In this document: piece after piece, positions 6,050-6,304 of the stretch
Layout: each line of letters begins with the position of its first letter
Position numbering within the stretch: position 1 is the first letter of the stretch
From: an uncultured Oscillospiraceae bacterium
GTDB lineage: Bacteria; Bacillota; Clostridia; Oscillospirales; Acutalibacteraceae
Assembly: GCA_900555705.1 (NCBI GenBank)
Contig: USLV01000085.1
Coordinates: 1 to 6,304 of the forward strand
Length of the DNA stretch: 6,304 nucleotides
Reading direction: 5' to 3'
Program-made: the position numbers and the translations under genes
Notes under the pieces: model-generated
Database searches by the model: none
Told to the model about the DNA's origin: nothing
What the model saw: only the letters and a program-made list of their open reading frames with translations

Positions 6050-6255
6050 CTACTTGATAATGTCCAGTTTCTTCAGCATGTCATTAAACTTCATGATATC
6101 AATCGGCTTACATATGTAATCATCATAATCGTCGCTGGCGAGATTACTGTCAAAGCTTGCCTCATCAAGTGCGCTGGTCATTATGACCTTCGATCTGAGC
6201 ATCCTTGACACTCCGTGCTTTCTCTCTGCACTTCTTATGGATGCCAGAACTTTAT
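6050..6255 (-). CDS. response regulator receiver domain, C-terminal fragment (5' end missing)
   Basis: Reading leftward from the genomic end at 6255, an open frame of 67 residues runs to a TAG at 6050-6052. It contains VIMTSALDE, matching receiver strand 4 with its conserved Ser/Thr switch residue, and YICKPIDIMKFNDML, matching strand 5 with the conserved Lys-Pro and the last helix. These are hallmarks of CheY-like receivers that accept phosphate from histidine kinases. The phospho-acceptor aspartate and the N-terminal half are missing because the contig ends in adapter. The protein stops 12 residues after the KPI motif's helix starts, so there is no output domain after the receiver: it is either a stand-alone receiver or the last domain of a larger protein. 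It belongs with the AT-rich rarA-side sequence. Confidence 0.85.
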
Positions 6256-6304
6256 CTGTCTCTTATACACATCTCCGAGCCCACGAGACCTCTCTACATC
6301 TCGT
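6256..6304 (+). other. Illumina Nextera adapter contamination
   Basis: CTGTCTCTTATACACATCT at 6256-6274 is the Nextera transposase mosaic end. It is followed by CCGAGCCCACGAGAC (6275-6289), the read-2 adapter remainder, then CTCTCTAC (6290-6297), which I recall as the i7 index N707, then ATCTCGT (6298-6304), the first bases of the P7 flow-cell sequence. The order and spacing match read-through of a short library insert exactly. This is a sequencing artefact, not a natural transposon, and the genomic sequence should be considered to end at 6255. Confidence 0.98.

Noticed and set aside
6256..6274. Tn5-like 19-bp transposon end as a natural insertion sequence boundary
   Set aside because: The bases that follow are the Nextera adapter, an i7 index and the P7 start in exact library order, so this is a sequencing reagent.

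Overview
The window looks like one end of a short-read metagenome contig from anaerobic Firmicutes (Clostridia, probably an Oscillospiraceae-like organism for most of its length). This assignment rests on protein family resemblance and gene content recalled from memory, not on a search. Every supported gene lies on the minus strand, so the biological reading order runs from high to low coordinates.

Positions 1 to about 5600 are GC-rich (41 of 60 bases are G or C at 4081-4140). They hold a tight, probably co-transcribed series: the C-terminal two thirds of ruvB, glmM (phosphoglucosamine mutase), an RlmI-like SAM-dependent methyltransferase, a 111-residue protein of unknown function, and the energy-coupling module of an ECF vitamin or metal transporter (ecfA1, ecfA2 and a truncated ecfT). 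The gaps are 31, 27, -14, 21, 5 and 19 bases, and nearly every gene has a clear AGGAGG-like ribosome binding site. EcfA1, EcfA2 and EcfT form a shared motor that powers interchangeable substrate-binding S components; no S component is visible here. GlmM feeds peptidoglycan synthesis, RuvB resolves recombination intermediates, and the methyltransferase probably modifies RNA.

Positions from about 5600 to 6255 are different. They are AT-richer (20 of 60 G or C at 6061-6120) and use the isoleucine codon ATA freely. They carry the N-terminal third of RarA/MgsA (a replication-fork AAA+ ATPase) and, upstream, the end of a CheY-like receiver domain. The rarA start and the ruvB end sit in one open frame, joined at the Walker B sequence that the two AAA+ families share. 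The simplest reading is that an assembler joined two genomes at a short identical stretch. A natural RarA-RuvB fusion is the less likely alternative.

Positions 6256-6304 are not biological. They match the Illumina Nextera transposase adapter, an i7 index and the start of the P7 sequence, left at the contig end. This independently shows that the right end was poorly cleaned and supports the misassembly reading. I found no convincing undescribed system; the main result is the chimera and the adapter, which would mislead anyone annotating the fused ORF as a novel protein.
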